From Paraburkholderia haematera (GTDB taxonomy: Bacteria > Pseudomonadota > Gammaproteobacteria > Burkholderiales > Burkholderiaceae), in NCBI RefSeq assembly GCF_905220975.1, contig NZ_CAJNBK010000030.1, forward strand, positions 1-64,000: 64,000 nucleotides of DNA. The letters are read 5' to 3'. Positions 8,644 through 17,953 of this stretch are shown piece by piece. Under the pieces are notes generated by a model. The model was given only the letters and a program-made list of their open reading frames with translations. It was not told the DNA's origin and made no database searches. How positions within the stretch are numbered: position 1 is the stretch's first letter; every line of letters starts with the position of its first letter. The translations under genes were made by a program, and so were the position numbers.

Positions 8644-8832
8644 TCAGGTCAATGCAGGTAACGCCTCCAGCAACAGGAAGCACAGCATTGCACCGATCAG
8701 TGCGCCGATCAGGTTCGGATGATATTTGTGCCGTAGCCGCATCATGACCAGCAGTCCGCCGATCAAAACCAGGCCGAGGCACACGAAAGCGATCATCACA
8801 TTCGAAATTGCGATGGTGTCGTGGATGACCAT
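8644..8832 (-). CDS. Small two-helix membrane protein, unknown function
   Basis: A 62-residue protein with two hydrophobic segments (about residues 12-31 and 42-58) joined by a short basic loop RLRHKYHP, typical of a small inner-membrane hairpin. A GGAGGGGC-like purine tract lies just upstream of the ATG. It is convergent with the SDR gene, with only two bases between them. I do not recognise the family. The roughly 170 bases upstream carry no other feature. Confidence 0.6.
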   Translation of the reverse strand: MVIHDTIAISNVMIAFVCLGLVLIGGLLVMMRLRHKYHPNLIGALIGAMLCFLLLEALPALT

Positions 8833-9000
8833 GGCGCCCCTCCTTGAACCCTTTGTAGTCTTTGTTTAAACGAGTATAGGGCGAGTTGTAAGGGAGAGCA
8901 TGCTGCGCTGCAGCGCGTAATCGGGTGCCCGCTGGGGCCTATGTGCGGGGGCGCACACGAATATCCTGATGCATCAAGGCTTTAAAAGGGCTCTACCGGT

Positions 9001-9711
9001 TTACCCGCTCCGTAAAGATCCGAGGTCGGTTTCGTCGAGCCATTGCCACGCCCCTTCAGCGAGTGTCGCAGGCAATGAGAGTCCGCCGATCCGCTCGCGA
9101 TGCAGCGCTTCGCAACGGTTGCCGGCCGCCGCGATCATCCGTTTGACCTGGTGATATTTGCCTTCCATCACGGTGAGGGCGAGCGCGTGCTCGCCGCGCG
9201 CCTGGGCCTCGACGGCGGCGATCGGTTTGGGCTCGCCGTGCAGCAGCACACCGTCGCGCAAAGCGCTCAACTGGGTGTCGTCGATGGGATGGCGCGTGGT
9301 GGCGATGTACAGCTTCGGTACTTTGCGTTTCGGTGACGTGAACATGTGAACGAACTTGCCGTCGTCGGAGAGCAGCAGCAAGCCGGTGGTGTCCTGATCG
9401 AGGCGGCCCACGCATTGCACGCCGCGCTCGGCGAACTGCGGCGGCAGCAGACTGAACACGCTCAGATGATGCTGCGGGTCGCGCGAACATTCGTAGCCGG
9501 CGGGCTTGTTCAGCAGCAGATAGGCGTGCTCGCGATACGGCCAGACGACGCCGTCCACACTGAAGCAGAACGTGCCGTCATGGGTTGGGAAATCGGCGTC
9601 GGCATCGGCGCGGACCGAGCCGTCGATGCTCACGCGGCCGTCGCCGATCAGCGCCCGGCATTGGCGGCGCGAGCCGAAACCTTGAGTGAAGAGGATGCTT
9701 TCGAGATTCAT
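9001..9711 (-). CDS. rsuA: 16S rRNA pseudouridine(516) synthase
   Basis: A 236-residue protein starting at MNLESILFTQGFGSRRQC; a longer open frame upstream is a shadow of the MFS gene. It has an N-terminal S4 RNA-binding domain (about 1-48) and an RsuA/RluB/E/F catalytic domain with GRLDQDTTGLLLL, where the aspartate at about 105 is the nucleophile. The KLYIATTRHP and VMEGKYHQVKRM motifs also fit. RsuA modifies U516 of 16S rRNA; the choice over RluE/F rests on length and overall look. Confidence 0.85.
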   Translation of the reverse strand: MNLESILFTQGFGSRRQCRALIGDGRVSIDGSVRADADADFPTHDGTFCFSVDGVVWPYREHAYLLLNKPAGYECSRDPQHHLSVFSLLPPQFAERGVQCVGRLDQDTTGLLLLSDDGKFVHMFTSPKRKVPKLYIATTRHPIDDTQLSALRDGVLLHGEPKPIAAVEAQARGEHALALTVMEGKYHQVKRMIAAAGNRCEALHRERIGGLSLPATLAEGAWQWLDETDLGSLRSG

Positions 9712-9805
9712 GGCGAGCGAAGAATAACACCGCAAGAAGCGGAGCGCCGCGCAGCGCCATAGCGGCCACGATGGGCTCTCCCCGTTCCGTCGCAGGAGTT
9801 CATCG

Positions 9806-11071
9806 ATGCGCGCCGCTTCCTCTTCCGCTTCATCGTCTTCATCCGCAATCCGTCTGCCGGCCGCATTCCAGCGGCTCGCATGGTCGAATCTGGTCGCGCA
9901 ATCCGCTGAGCAGATCAGCCTCGCCGCCGCGCCGCTCGTCGCCGTGTTCGCACTCGGCGCCGGCGCGCGCGAGACCGGCCTGTTGCAAACCGCGCAGACG
10001 CTGCCGTTCCTGTTGTTGTCGATCCCGTTCGGCGTATGGGCCGACCGCCGCTCGCGCCGCACGTTGATGGCGCTCGCCGAGAGCGTGCGCGTGGTCGCGA
10101 TGCTGTGCGTGCTGCTGCTCGTGCTGACGCATGCGCTGAGCTTGCCGCTGCTTGCCGCGCTCGGCTTCATCGCCGCGACCGGTACGGTGGCCTACAACGT
10201 GGCAGCGCCTTCGCTGGTGCCTTCGATCGTGCCGCGCGAGGCGTACGCCCAGGCGAACGGCCGGCTCGAACTGGCGCGCAGCGTCGCGTATTCGGCGGGC
10301 CCGGCGCTTGGCGGGCTGCTGGTCGGCTGGATCGGCGCGGGCTGGGCGTATGGCTGCGCGGCCGGGCTATCGGCGCTGGCCGTCGCCTTGCTCGCGGGGC
10401 TGCGCGAACCGCCGCGAGCGGCTGCCGCCCAGCGTCACTTCATGCTGGAACTGCGCGACGGTACGCGCTTCGTGCTGCGCGATGCGTTGCTGCGTCCGAT
10501 GCTCGCCACCGCGATCTTCTTCAATCTCGGTTTCTTCGTGCTGCAAGCGGTGTATGTGCCGTACGCCGTGCATCGTTTGGGATTGAGCGCGTCGATGGTC
10601 GGCGTGACGCTCGGCGCGTACGGCGTCGGCATGGTGTGCGGTGCGCTCGCCGCACCGGCCATCGCGCGGCGCCTCGCGTTCGGCCGCGTGCTGATTATCG
10701 GGCCGTCATGCGGTTTGCTCGCCTCGCTCGTGATGGTGGCGACGATCGTCACGCCGTCGTTCTGGCTGGCGATGCTGAGCTTCTTCCTGCTCGGCGCGGG
10801 ACCGATTCTGTGGGTGGTGGGCTCGACCACGCTGCGTCAGGCGATCACGCCTGAACGGATGATGGGCCGCGTCTCGGCGCTCAACAGCACCGCGACCTTT
10901 GGCGCGCGGCCGCTGGGCGCGTTGCTCGGTGCGGCGATCAGCGCGCGCTGGGGGATGGAGGCGTGTCTGGTCGCTGCTGCGGCGGCCTTCCTTGCGCAGG
11001 CGTTGATCATCGTCATGTCGCCGGCGGCACGGCTCGCCCGTATTCCCGAGGGCGCCGCGATCGCTCAATGA
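9806..11071 (+). CDS. MFS transporter, DHA3-like exporter
   Basis: A 421-residue protein with about 12 membrane segments. The loop 2-3 motif GVWADRRSRRTLMAL is the MFS motif A (GxxaDRxGRR type), and the second half contains SALNSTATFGARPLGALLGA, as in macrolide and siderophore exporters of the EntS/MefA group. A serine-rich N-terminal tail (residues 4-15) may be partly untranslated. Substrate unknown. Divergent from rsuA; the next gene is a regulator 150 bases downstream. Confidence 0.8.
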   Translation: MRAASSSASSSSSAIRLPAAFQRLAWSNLVAQSAEQISLAAAPLVAVFALGAGARETGLLQTAQTLPFLLLSIPFGVWADRRSRRTLMALAESVRVVAMLCVLLLVLTHALSLPLLAALGFIAATGTVAYNVAAPSLVPSIVPREAYAQANGRLELARSVAYSAGPALGGLLVGWIGAGWAYGCAAGLSALAVALLAGLREPPRAAAAQRHFMLELRDGTRFVLRDALLRPMLATAIFFNLGFFVLQAVYVPYAVHRLGLSASMVGVTLGAYGVGMVCGALAAPAIARRLAFGRVLIIGPSCGLLASLVMVATIVTPSFWLAMLSFFLLGAGPILWVVGSTTLRQAITPERMMGRVSALNSTATFGARPLGALLGAAISARWGMEACLVAAAAAFLAQALIIVMSPAARLARIPEGAAIAQ

Positions 11072-11225
11072 AAACCGGTTTTCATCGAACGGCTGTGTTG
11101 CGTGCCGAAGTGCTCGCGATCGTCAGGGGAAACCCTCAAAAATGAAAATGAATTTTTTTCTACAGGATTTCTATGTAAATATACTTTCATGCATTTTGCT
11201 TACACCATCACACCGGCTTGCTCGC

Positions 11226-12191
11226 ATGATCCATCACTCGTCCGTTGCTTCCAACCCCGCCGAGCAGGCCATCGCCGCGCGCATTGCCGCAGCGATGCCG
11301 AGCCTCACGCCGATCCATCGGCGCATGGGCGAATACGTGCTGGCGAACCTGTTCCGCGCGGCGACCATGCGGATCGACGAACTGGCGAGCGTGGTCGGTG
11401 CGTCGGTGGCAACGGCGAATCGCTTCGCCCGCGCGCTCGGCTTCGACGGCTATCCGCAGTTTCGCGAAGCGCTGGTACGCGGCTTCGAAGCGACGCTCGC
11501 CCCCGTCGAGCGGCTGCGTAGCGCGCAGGAATCGCGCGCTTCCGGCAACGATCTGATCGACGCGTCGCTCGGGCAGGCCGCCATCAATCTGCAATCCACT
11601 CGCTCGGCGATCGACAGCACGGCCGCCGAGGCCGCCGTGGACGCGATCATCTCCGCGCGTCGCGTCTTCGTGCTTGGCGCGGGTTCGAGCGCGTTCCTCG
11701 CGGGCCTGATGGAGCATGGCCTGATGACGTATCACGACAACGTGCAGTCGCTCGCGTTCGTCGGCGGACCGTCGCATGCCGCGCGACGTTTGTTCGCTTC
11801 GAATGAAGGCGATCTGGTGATCGGGATCGCGTTTCCACGTTACGTCGAAGACACGATCGAACTCGCGCGGCGCGCGGCAAGCCGCGGGGCACGCGTGCTT
11901 GCGCTGACCGACGGTCCGCACTCGCCGCTCGCGCAATTCGCCGATCTTTCGCTCTATATCCGTTCCGAGCGGCGGCTCGCGGCCAATGCCGATTCGGCCG
12001 TACTGGCCGTGATCGAAGCGCTGTGCGACTCGGTCGCCTACCGGGCGAAACGTTCGGTGCAGGCCGCCGCCGAAGTCAGCGAATTCGTGCTGCCGTGGCT
12101 CACCGATCCGCAAGCCGCTGCCGTTGGCTCAAGCGTGCAGTCCCTGAGCGTTTCTACTCGTACCCCCCGCACGACCAAAGCCAAAAAATGA
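11226..12191 (+). CDS. MurR/RpiR family transcriptional regulator
   Basis: Start taken at MIHHSSVASN; 28 upstream codons in frame are AT-rich promoter-like DNA. The 321-residue protein has an N-terminal RpiR helix-turn-helix domain (MRIDELASVVGASVATANRF) and a C-terminal SIS sugar-phosphate-binding domain (VFVLGAGSSAFLAGLMEHGL). Its stop overlaps the iaaA start by four bases (ATGA), so it probably controls that operon. The AT-rich 11140-11215 upstream contains a TATACT -10-like hexamer and gaaaa...ttttc symmetry that could be operator sequence. Confidence 0.85.
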   Translation: MIHHSSVASNPAEQAIAARIAAAMPSLTPIHRRMGEYVLANLFRAATMRIDELASVVGASVATANRFARALGFDGYPQFREALVRGFEATLAPVERLRSAQESRASGNDLIDASLGQAAINLQSTRSAIDSTAAEAAVDAIISARRVFVLGAGSSAFLAGLMEHGLMTYHDNVQSLAFVGGPSHAARRLFASNEGDLVIGIAFPRYVEDTIELARRAASRGARVLALTDGPHSPLAQFADLSLYIRSERRLAANADSAVLAVIEALCDSVAYRAKRSVQAAAEVSEFVLPWLTDPQAAAVGSSVQSLSVSTRTPRTTKAKK

Positions 12192-13168
12192 ACACCAACG
12201 CAGTCATCGCCATTCATGGCGGGGCAGGCACGATCCTGCGCGCATCGATGTCGGCCAGCGCCGAAGCCGACTATCAGGCTGCCTTGCATGCCGTGCTGAG
12301 CGCCGGACAGCGCGTCCTCGCCGACGGCGGCAGTGCGCTCGACGCCGTCAGCGAGGCCGTGCGCCTGCTCGAAGACTGCCCGCTCTTCAACGCCGGACGT
12401 GGCGCGGTTTACACGGCGGCCGGCACGCATGAACTCGACGCGGCCATCATGGACGGCAGCACGCTCGACGCGGGCGCGGTCTGCTGCGTGAAGCGCGTAC
12501 GCAATCCGATTCTGGCGGCGCGCCGTGTACTGGAGCACAGTGAACACGTGCTGTTTACGGGCGAAGGTGCGGAAGCCTTCGCGGCCGCGCAGGGTCTCGA
12601 ATTCGTTGAGCCTGATTATTTCCATACCGAAGCGCGCTATCGCCAATGGCAACTCGCGCGCGGTCAGCAGCGCGCCATGCTCGATCACGACGGCGCGACG
12701 CTGGTCTCGAACAATGACGATCCCACGCCGCACGAGCCGATCGATCCGAATCGCAAGTTCGGCACCGTGGGCGCGGTCGCGCTCGATCAGCATGGCCACG
12801 TAGCCGCTGCGACCTCGACGGGTGGCGTTACCAACAAGCAGGTCGGCCGGGTCGGCGATACGCCGCTGATCGGCGCGGGCTGCTATGCGGACGACGCAAC
12901 CTGCGCGGTCTCGACCACCGGCTCCGGCGAGATGTTCATGCGCATGGTGGCTGCGTACGACGTCGCGGCGCAGATGGCGTACCGCAATGTCTCGCTCGAA
13001 GAAGCGGCGCACGACGTGGTGATGAACCGTTTGCCGAAGATCGATGGACGCGGCGGTCTGGTCGCCGTCGATGCGCGCGGCAACGTCACGCTGCCGTTCA
13101 ATACCGAGGGCATGTACCGCGGATTCGCACGGATCGGCGAAACGCCGGTGACGGCGATCTATCGCTAA
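12188..13168 (+). CDS. iaaA: Isoaspartyl peptidase / type III L-asparaginase
   Basis: The start at 12188 overlaps the regulator stop (ATGA), giving a 326-residue N-terminal nucleophile hydrolase. Its order is typical: IAIHGGAG at the N-terminus, NAGRGAV near 68-74, and the autocleavage site before T193 in RKFGTVGAVALD, the catalytic threonine of the beta subunit, followed by TSTGG. It would hydrolyse beta-aspartyl dipeptides and asparagine. In many relatives this gene precedes gsiABCD; here only a fragment of a gsiA-like gene follows. Confidence 0.9.
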   Translation: MNTNAVIAIHGGAGTILRASMSASAEADYQAALHAVLSAGQRVLADGGSALDAVSEAVRLLEDCPLFNAGRGAVYTAAGTHELDAAIMDGSTLDAGAVCCVKRVRNPILAARRVLEHSEHVLFTGEGAEAFAAAQGLEFVEPDYFHTEARYRQWQLARGQQRAMLDHDGATLVSNNDDPTPHEPIDPNRKFGTVGAVALDQHGHVAAATSTGGVTNKQVGRVGDTPLIGAGCYADDATCAVSTTGSGEMFMRMVAAYDVAAQMAYRNVSLEEAAHDVVMNRLPKIDGRGGLVAVDARGNVTLPFNTEGMYRGFARIGETPVTAIYR

Positions 13169-13229
13169 CGCGCGCTCGTTGCGGTCCCGCTGCGCTGTCG
13201 CTTGAATTTTCGTTTGAATTACCGTTAGA

Positions 13230-13352
13230 TCTGGCGGCAAGCGTCAAGGCGTGATGATCGCGACGGCGCTGTCGTGCAAGCCCGCGCTGTTGATCGCCGA
13301 TCAGCCGGCCACCGCGCTCGACGTCACGCGCGAGGCGCAGAGGGTAGCCCGG
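13230..13352 (+). pseudogene. Remnant of a GsiA/DppF-like peptide ABC ATPase
   Basis: Without any start codon, the frame from 13230 reads as the ABC signature and Walker B region of a peptide or glutathione importer ATPase: SGGKRQGVMIATALSCKP, then ALLIADQPATALDVT. About 35 codons match; flanking sequence does not. The glutamate after Walker B is replaced by Q, and there is no Walker A. Since gsiA normally follows iaaA, this looks like the scar left by deletion of a gsiABCD operon. The rest of 13169-13478 is otherwise empty. Confidence 0.75.
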
Positions 13353-13424
13353 CGAGCGCGGCCATCCCCCATGATTACGCTTCGATAAAACGCTGCCCCC
13401 TCTGGGACAGGTCTCGCGAGGACG

Positions 13425-13453
13425 CGGTACTCTCTGGCATTCCAGAGGTACCG
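13425..13453 (+). terminator. Hairpin just upstream of poxB
   Basis: A 12-bp stem with one bulged T pairs cggtac-t-ctctgg with ccagag-gtaccg around the loop catt, followed by tctttctc. It lies 25 bases before the poxB ATG. It could end transcription from the iaaA side or be part of the poxB leader. Confidence 0.55.
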
Positions 13454-13478
13454 TCTTTCTCACTTAGCGGAGTACAGC

Positions 13479-15203
13479 ATGGGTAAGCAGACTATCGCGG
13501 ATTATCTGGCCAGAACACTGGCGGCAGCAGACGTCGAACGGATCTGGGGCGTGACCGGCGACAGCCTGAACGGCCTGTCGGATAGCTTGCAACGGCTCGG
13601 TTCGATTCGCTGGATGCATACGCGCCACGAAGAGGTCGCGGCCTTCGCCGCCGGCGCCGATGCCGCCGCTACCGGCAAGCTCGCCGTCTGCGCGGGCAGT
13701 TGCGGTCCAGGCAACCTGCATCTGATCAACGGCCTGTACGACTGTCATCGCAATCATCAGCCCGTGCTCGCGATCGCCGCGCACATTCCCTCCTCGGAGA
13801 TCGGCCTCGGTTACTTCCAGGAAACCCACCCGCAGGAGTTGTTCAAGGAGTGCAGCCACTACGCCGAGCTGGTGACGAACCCGTCGCAGTTCCCACGCGT
13901 GCTGGCGCGTGCGATGCGCACCGCGATCGAAGAGCGTGGCGTCGCGGTAATCGTGCTGCCCGGCGATGTCGCGCTCGACGAAGCACCGGACGAAACGCCG
14001 GCGTGGGCCGGTACGCTCGAACGCTCGACGGTGGTGCCCTCCGGCGCGGATCTCGACCGGCTCGCCGATATGCTGAATCAGGCCGGCGGCGTGACGCTGC
14101 TGTGCGGCAGCGGCTGCGCGGACGCGCACGACGAAGTGGTGGCCTTCGCCGGCCAGCTTGGCGCGCCCACCGTGCATGCATTGCGCGGCAAGCAATACGT
14201 GGAGTGGGACAACCCGTTCGATGTCGGCATGACTGGGCTGATCGGCTTCAGCTCCGGTTATCACGCGATGATGTCGTGCGACACGCTCGTGATGCTCGGC
14301 ACCGATTTCCCGTATCGCAACTTCTATCCGTCGCATGGCAACGTGGTGCAGATCGATCGCCGCGGCTCCGCGCTCGGCAAGCGCGCGCCGTTGAAGCTGG
14401 GCCTCGTTGGCGACGTCAAGGCGACCTTGCAGGCACTGCTCCCGATGATCGATCGCAAGACCGATCGGCGCTTCCTCGAGAACGCCCGCAAGCACTACGC
14501 CGATACGCGCAAGGGCCTCGACGATCTCGCCCGCCCGTCTGATCCGGGGCGCGCGATTCATCCGCAATATCTGACCAGCATCATCGACAAAGTGGCGAAC
14601 GAAGACGCCGTGTTTTCCGCCGACGTCGGCACGCCGACACTTTGGGCCGCGCGTTATCTGACGATGAATGGCAAGCGCAGTCTGCATGGCTCGTTCAATC
14701 ACGGCTCGATGGCCAATGCGATGCCGCAGGCGCTGGGCGCGCAAGCGGCGCACCCGCAGCGCCAGGTGATTTCGCTATCGGGCGACGGCGGTTTGTCGAT
14801 GTTGCTCGGCGATCTGCTCACCGCGCGCCAACTGAATCTGCCGATCAAGGTGGTTGTGTTCAACAACAGCACGCTCGGCTTTGTCGCGATGGAGATGAAG
14901 GCGGGTGGCTACCTCGAAAGCGGCACCGATCTCGTCTCCACCGACTTCGCGGCGATTGCGCGCGGCGCGGGCATCTACGGGGCGAGGATCGAATTGTCGG
15001 AAAACATCGAGCCCGCGTTGCGCGAGGCATTCGCGCATCCTGGGCCCGCAGTGATCGATGTGGTGACGGCGAAGCACGAGCTCGCGTTGCCGCCGAAGAT
15101 TCAATGGGCGCAAGCGAAGGGGTTCAGCCTGTATATGTTGCGAGCGGTGCTCAATGGCCGCGGCGACGAGGTCGTTGAATTGGCGACGACGAACCTGCGG
15201 TGA
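13479..15203 (+). CDS. poxB: Pyruvate dehydrogenase (quinone), PoxB type
   Basis: A 574-residue thiamine diphosphate enzyme. The N-terminus carries IWGVTGDSLNGLSDSL, nearly the same as in PoxB, and the catalytic glutamate is in HTRHEEVAAFA. The TPP/magnesium motif begins GDGGLSMLLGDL near residue 434 and ends in VVFNNSTLGF. PoxB oxidatively decarboxylates pyruvate to acetate and CO2, passing electrons to ubiquinone at the membrane. The length and motifs fit PoxB better than acetolactate synthase. AGCGGAG precedes the ATG. Confidence 0.88.
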   Translation: MGKQTIADYLARTLAAADVERIWGVTGDSLNGLSDSLQRLGSIRWMHTRHEEVAAFAAGADAAATGKLAVCAGSCGPGNLHLINGLYDCHRNHQPVLAIAAHIPSSEIGLGYFQETHPQELFKECSHYAELVTNPSQFPRVLARAMRTAIEERGVAVIVLPGDVALDEAPDETPAWAGTLERSTVVPSGADLDRLADMLNQAGGVTLLCGSGCADAHDEVVAFAGQLGAPTVHALRGKQYVEWDNPFDVGMTGLIGFSSGYHAMMSCDTLVMLGTDFPYRNFYPSHGNVVQIDRRGSALGKRAPLKLGLVGDVKATLQALLPMIDRKTDRRFLENARKHYADTRKGLDDLARPSDPGRAIHPQYLTSIIDKVANEDAVFSADVGTPTLWAARYLTMNGKRSLHGSFNHGSMANAMPQALGAQAAHPQRQVISLSGDGGLSMLLGDLLTARQLNLPIKVVVFNNSTLGFVAMEMKAGGYLESGTDLVSTDFAAIARGAGIYGARIELSENIEPALREAFAHPGPAVIDVVTAKHELALPPKIQWAQAKGFSLYMLRAVLNGRGDEVVELATTNLR

Positions 15204-15354
15204 GGAGCGTTGGAGCCGTAGCGGGTTAGCGCTTCAGTTCCGCCTTGGTGTTTGAGTGTGCCTGGATGCTTGATTGCGCTTAGGCGCCAGAGCCTTTGCT
15301 TTCAGCAGCGTATGCGCGACAAGTCTCGCGCATACGCATCAAGTCGGACCTTGC

Positions 15355-16323
15355 TTACTGTTGCCGGCTCCACTCCCGCGCCGCGCGATCGATCACGTCT
15401 GCGACTGCGCCAGCATGCGACACCGGTGCGAGATGGCTTGATGACATCGACACGACTCTTGCATTCATCCGCTCGGCCATGAATTTTTCGACTTCGGGCG
15501 ACACCGCGCGATCCCGGGTCGTCACCACATACCACGATGGCTTCTCTTTCCACGCGACGTGATTGACGGTTTCGTTGAATGCCGTCGCGGCGATCGGAAC
15601 TTGCGCGGCGGACAGAACGCGGGTGAGGTTTTCGGGCACGTCTGCGGCGAGGTCGGCGTGGTATTTCGTGCGGTCGACCCAGAGGAAACCGCTGGAGTCC
15701 GCGATGATGCCTTGGGCCGCGGGCATCGGCGCCGCGCGTTTCATAAGATCTGCCGTGGACTCATGCAGATCCGGCGCAATCGCCGCGATGTACACGAGAC
15801 CTGCAACGTTCGGCGCGTTCGCGCCCGCTTCGGTGATCACGACGCCACCCCACGAGTGGCCCACCAGGATGGTCGGGCCCTGCTGGCGCGCAAGGACGCG
15901 GCGGGTGGCCGCGACATCGTCCGCGAGCGACGTGAGCGGGTTCTGTACCGAACTCACGTGATATCCCTTCTGCTGCAACTTCGCGACGACACCGTTCCAG
16001 CTCGACCCGTCGACGAAAGCGCCATGAACCAGCACGACGTTGCGCACGGGGCCTGTCATTGGCGCCGTGGGTGGTTTGGGCGCGCTTGCCATTGGGGTGG
16101 CGGGTGCGGCGGGTGTGGGGGCGGTGGCGGCAGGCGGCGCGGGGACCACGGCCGGCGCGGCGGACGGCGGGGCCGGTGCTTCAGGTGCGCTTGACTCCAT
16201 GCCGGGCATGTCCGCCGGTTCGGCCGCGGGTTCCGCCGCGGGCGCCGCGGTTTGCGCGAGGGCGCCGGCCCCAGCGAAGCAGAGACACATAGCAGCGGCG
16301 CAAAGCAGGCGTTTGGGCGACAT
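15355..16323 (-). CDS. Secreted alpha/beta hydrolase with Ala/Pro-rich linker
   Basis: A 322-residue protein with a signal peptide (cleavage near ALAQ at 21-24), an alanine/proline-rich low-complexity linker at about 25-90, then an alpha/beta-hydrolase fold. The oxyanion-hole motif is LVHGAFVDGSSW and the nucleophile elbow GHSWGG with S157; a C-terminal SSSHLAPVSHA supplies the histidine. It belongs to the family of pyrethroid-hydrolase/EstC-like small esterases; the substrate is unknown. It would act in the periplasm or at the surface, the linker perhaps spanning or tethering it. Confidence 0.82.
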   Translation of the reverse strand: MSPKRLLCAAAMCLCFAGAGALAQTAAPAAEPAAEPADMPGMESSAPEAPAPPSAAPAVVPAPPAATAPTPAAPATPMASAPKPPTAPMTGPVRNVVLVHGAFVDGSSWNGVVAKLQQKGYHVSSVQNPLTSLADDVAATRRVLARQQGPTILVGHSWGGVVITEAGANAPNVAGLVYIAAIAPDLHESTADLMKRAAPMPAAQGIIADSSGFLWVDRTKYHADLAADVPENLTRVLSAAQVPIAATAFNETVNHVAWKEKPSWYVVTTRDRAVSPEVEKFMAERMNARVVSMSSSHLAPVSHAGAVADVIDRAAREWSRQQ

Positions 16324-16537
16324 GTTGAATCTCCGAAGGCGGAAACCTCGACTAGGGCAACATACAGAAGCACCACGCCAGTGACAATCACTATCCTCGC
16401 CGTTAAGTGCGGCGCAGAACCAAGCGCGGGTTGGTCCCAGTATTTAGCTAATATCGGCCGCGGTAAAATTTCAGGTTCTGCCGGGGCAGACCATAAGTCT
16501 GATCGGGTGATCGATATCCATACACTGGGGCGCAATT

Positions 16538-17923
16538 TTGAATAGTGCACAGCAGCAAGATGGCCTGAAGCGCGGGCTTAAGAATCGCCACATCCAGCTG
16601 ATTGCGCTGGGCGGGGCAATTGGAACCGGCTTGTTTCTCGGCTCCGCTAGCGTGTTGAAAGCAGCCGGCCCGTCGATGATTCTCGGCTACGCGATCGGCG
16701 GCATCATCGCCTTCATGATCATGCGGCAGCTCGGCGAAATGGTCGCGCAGGAGCCGGTGGCCGGTTCGTTCAGCCACTTCGCCTACAAGTATTGGGGAGA
16801 CTTTCCCGGCTTTCTGTCCGGCTGGAATTACTGGGTGCTGTATGTGCTCGTGAGCATGGCCGAGCTGACCGCGGTCGGCACCTACGTACATTACTGGTGG
16901 CCGGGGGTGCCCACGTGGGTCTCGGCACTGGTGTGCTTCGCCATCATCAATGCGATCAATCTCGCCAACGTGAAAGCGTACGGCGAAACCGAATTCTGGT
17001 TTGCGATCATCAAGGTGGTGGCGGTGATCGGCATGATCCTGTTCGGCGGCTACCTGCTGATCAGCGGCCATGGTGGGCCGCAAGCTTCGATCACCAATCT
17101 CTGGGCCGACGGCGGCTTTTTCCCGCACGGTTTTCATGGCCTGTTCACGATGCTCGCGGTCATCATGTTCTCGTTCGGTGGCCTCGAGTTGATCGGCATT
17201 ACCGCCGCGGAAGCGGCCGACCCGCAGAAGAGCATTCCGAAGGCCGTGAATCAGGTGATCTACCGGATTCTGATTTTCTACATCTGCTCGCTGGCGGTGC
17301 TGCTTTCGTTGTACCCGTGGAGTCAGGTAGCGGCCGGCGGCAGCCCGTTCGTGATGATCTTCTCGCAGATCGGCTCGACGCTGACCGCGAACGTGCTCAA
17401 CGTGGTGGTCCTGACCGCGGCGCTCTCCGTGTACAACAGCGGCGTGTATGCGAATAGCCGCATGCTCTACGGTCTCGCGGAACAGGGTAACGCGCCGCGC
17501 GCGCTGATGAAGGTCGACCGGCGCGGTGTGCCGTATATGGCGATCGGTTTGTCGGCGCTCGCCACGTTCACGTGCGTGATCATCAACTATCTGATTCCGG
17601 CCGAAGCGCTCGGTTTGCTGATGGCGCTGGTGGTGGCCGCGCTCGTGCTGAACTGGGCGCTGATCAGCCTGACGCACCTGAAGTCGCGCAAGGCGATGGT
17701 GGCAGCGGGTGAAACGCTCGTGTTCAAGTCGTTCTGGTTCCCGGTCAGCAACTGGATCTGCCTCGCCTTCATGGCGCTGATCCTCGTGATTCTGGCAATG
17801 ACGCCGGGCCTCTCGGTCTCGGTGTGGCTCGTGCCCGCATGGCTGGTCGCGATGTGGGCCGGCTATGTGTTCAAGCGGCGGCGTGCGGCGATGCATGGCG
17901 GTGCGCGGATGGCAGGGCAGTAG
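16538..17923 (+). CDS. Amino acid permease, AroP/PheP/ProY group (APC family)
   Basis: A 461-residue, 12-segment transporter. The APC hallmark LIALGGAIGTGLFLGS lies at about residues 22-37, and EMVAQEPVAGSFSHFAYKYW is the conserved loop of the AroP/PheP/ProY group, which usually import aromatic amino acids or proline by proton symport. The only start that keeps the conserved N-terminus is TTG at 16538; no in-frame ATG is near, so weak initiation is likely. Substrate not assigned. Confidence 0.82.
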   Translation: MNSAQQQDGLKRGLKNRHIQLIALGGAIGTGLFLGSASVLKAAGPSMILGYAIGGIIAFMIMRQLGEMVAQEPVAGSFSHFAYKYWGDFPGFLSGWNYWVLYVLVSMAELTAVGTYVHYWWPGVPTWVSALVCFAIINAINLANVKAYGETEFWFAIIKVVAVIGMILFGGYLLISGHGGPQASITNLWADGGFFPHGFHGLFTMLAVIMFSFGGLELIGITAAEAADPQKSIPKAVNQVIYRILIFYICSLAVLLSLYPWSQVAAGGSPFVMIFSQIGSTLTANVLNVVVLTAALSVYNSGVYANSRMLYGLAEQGNAPRALMKVDRRGVPYMAIGLSALATFTCVIINYLIPAEALGLLMALVVAALVLNWALISLTHLKSRKAMVAAGETLVFKSFWFPVSNWICLAFMALILVILAMTPGLSVSVWLVPAWLVAMWAGYVFKRRRAAMHGGARMAGQ

Positions 17924-17953
17924 GGCATGTTGGCGGCGTGGGTGCCAAGGCAT

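Noticed and set aside
12038..13240. 400-residue minus-strand frame opposite the regulator and iaaA
   Set aside because: Shadow frame in GC-rich coding DNA; the plus-strand genes have clear motifs.
13464..14753. 429-residue minus-strand frame
   Set aside because: Antisense of poxB, with no protein-like features.
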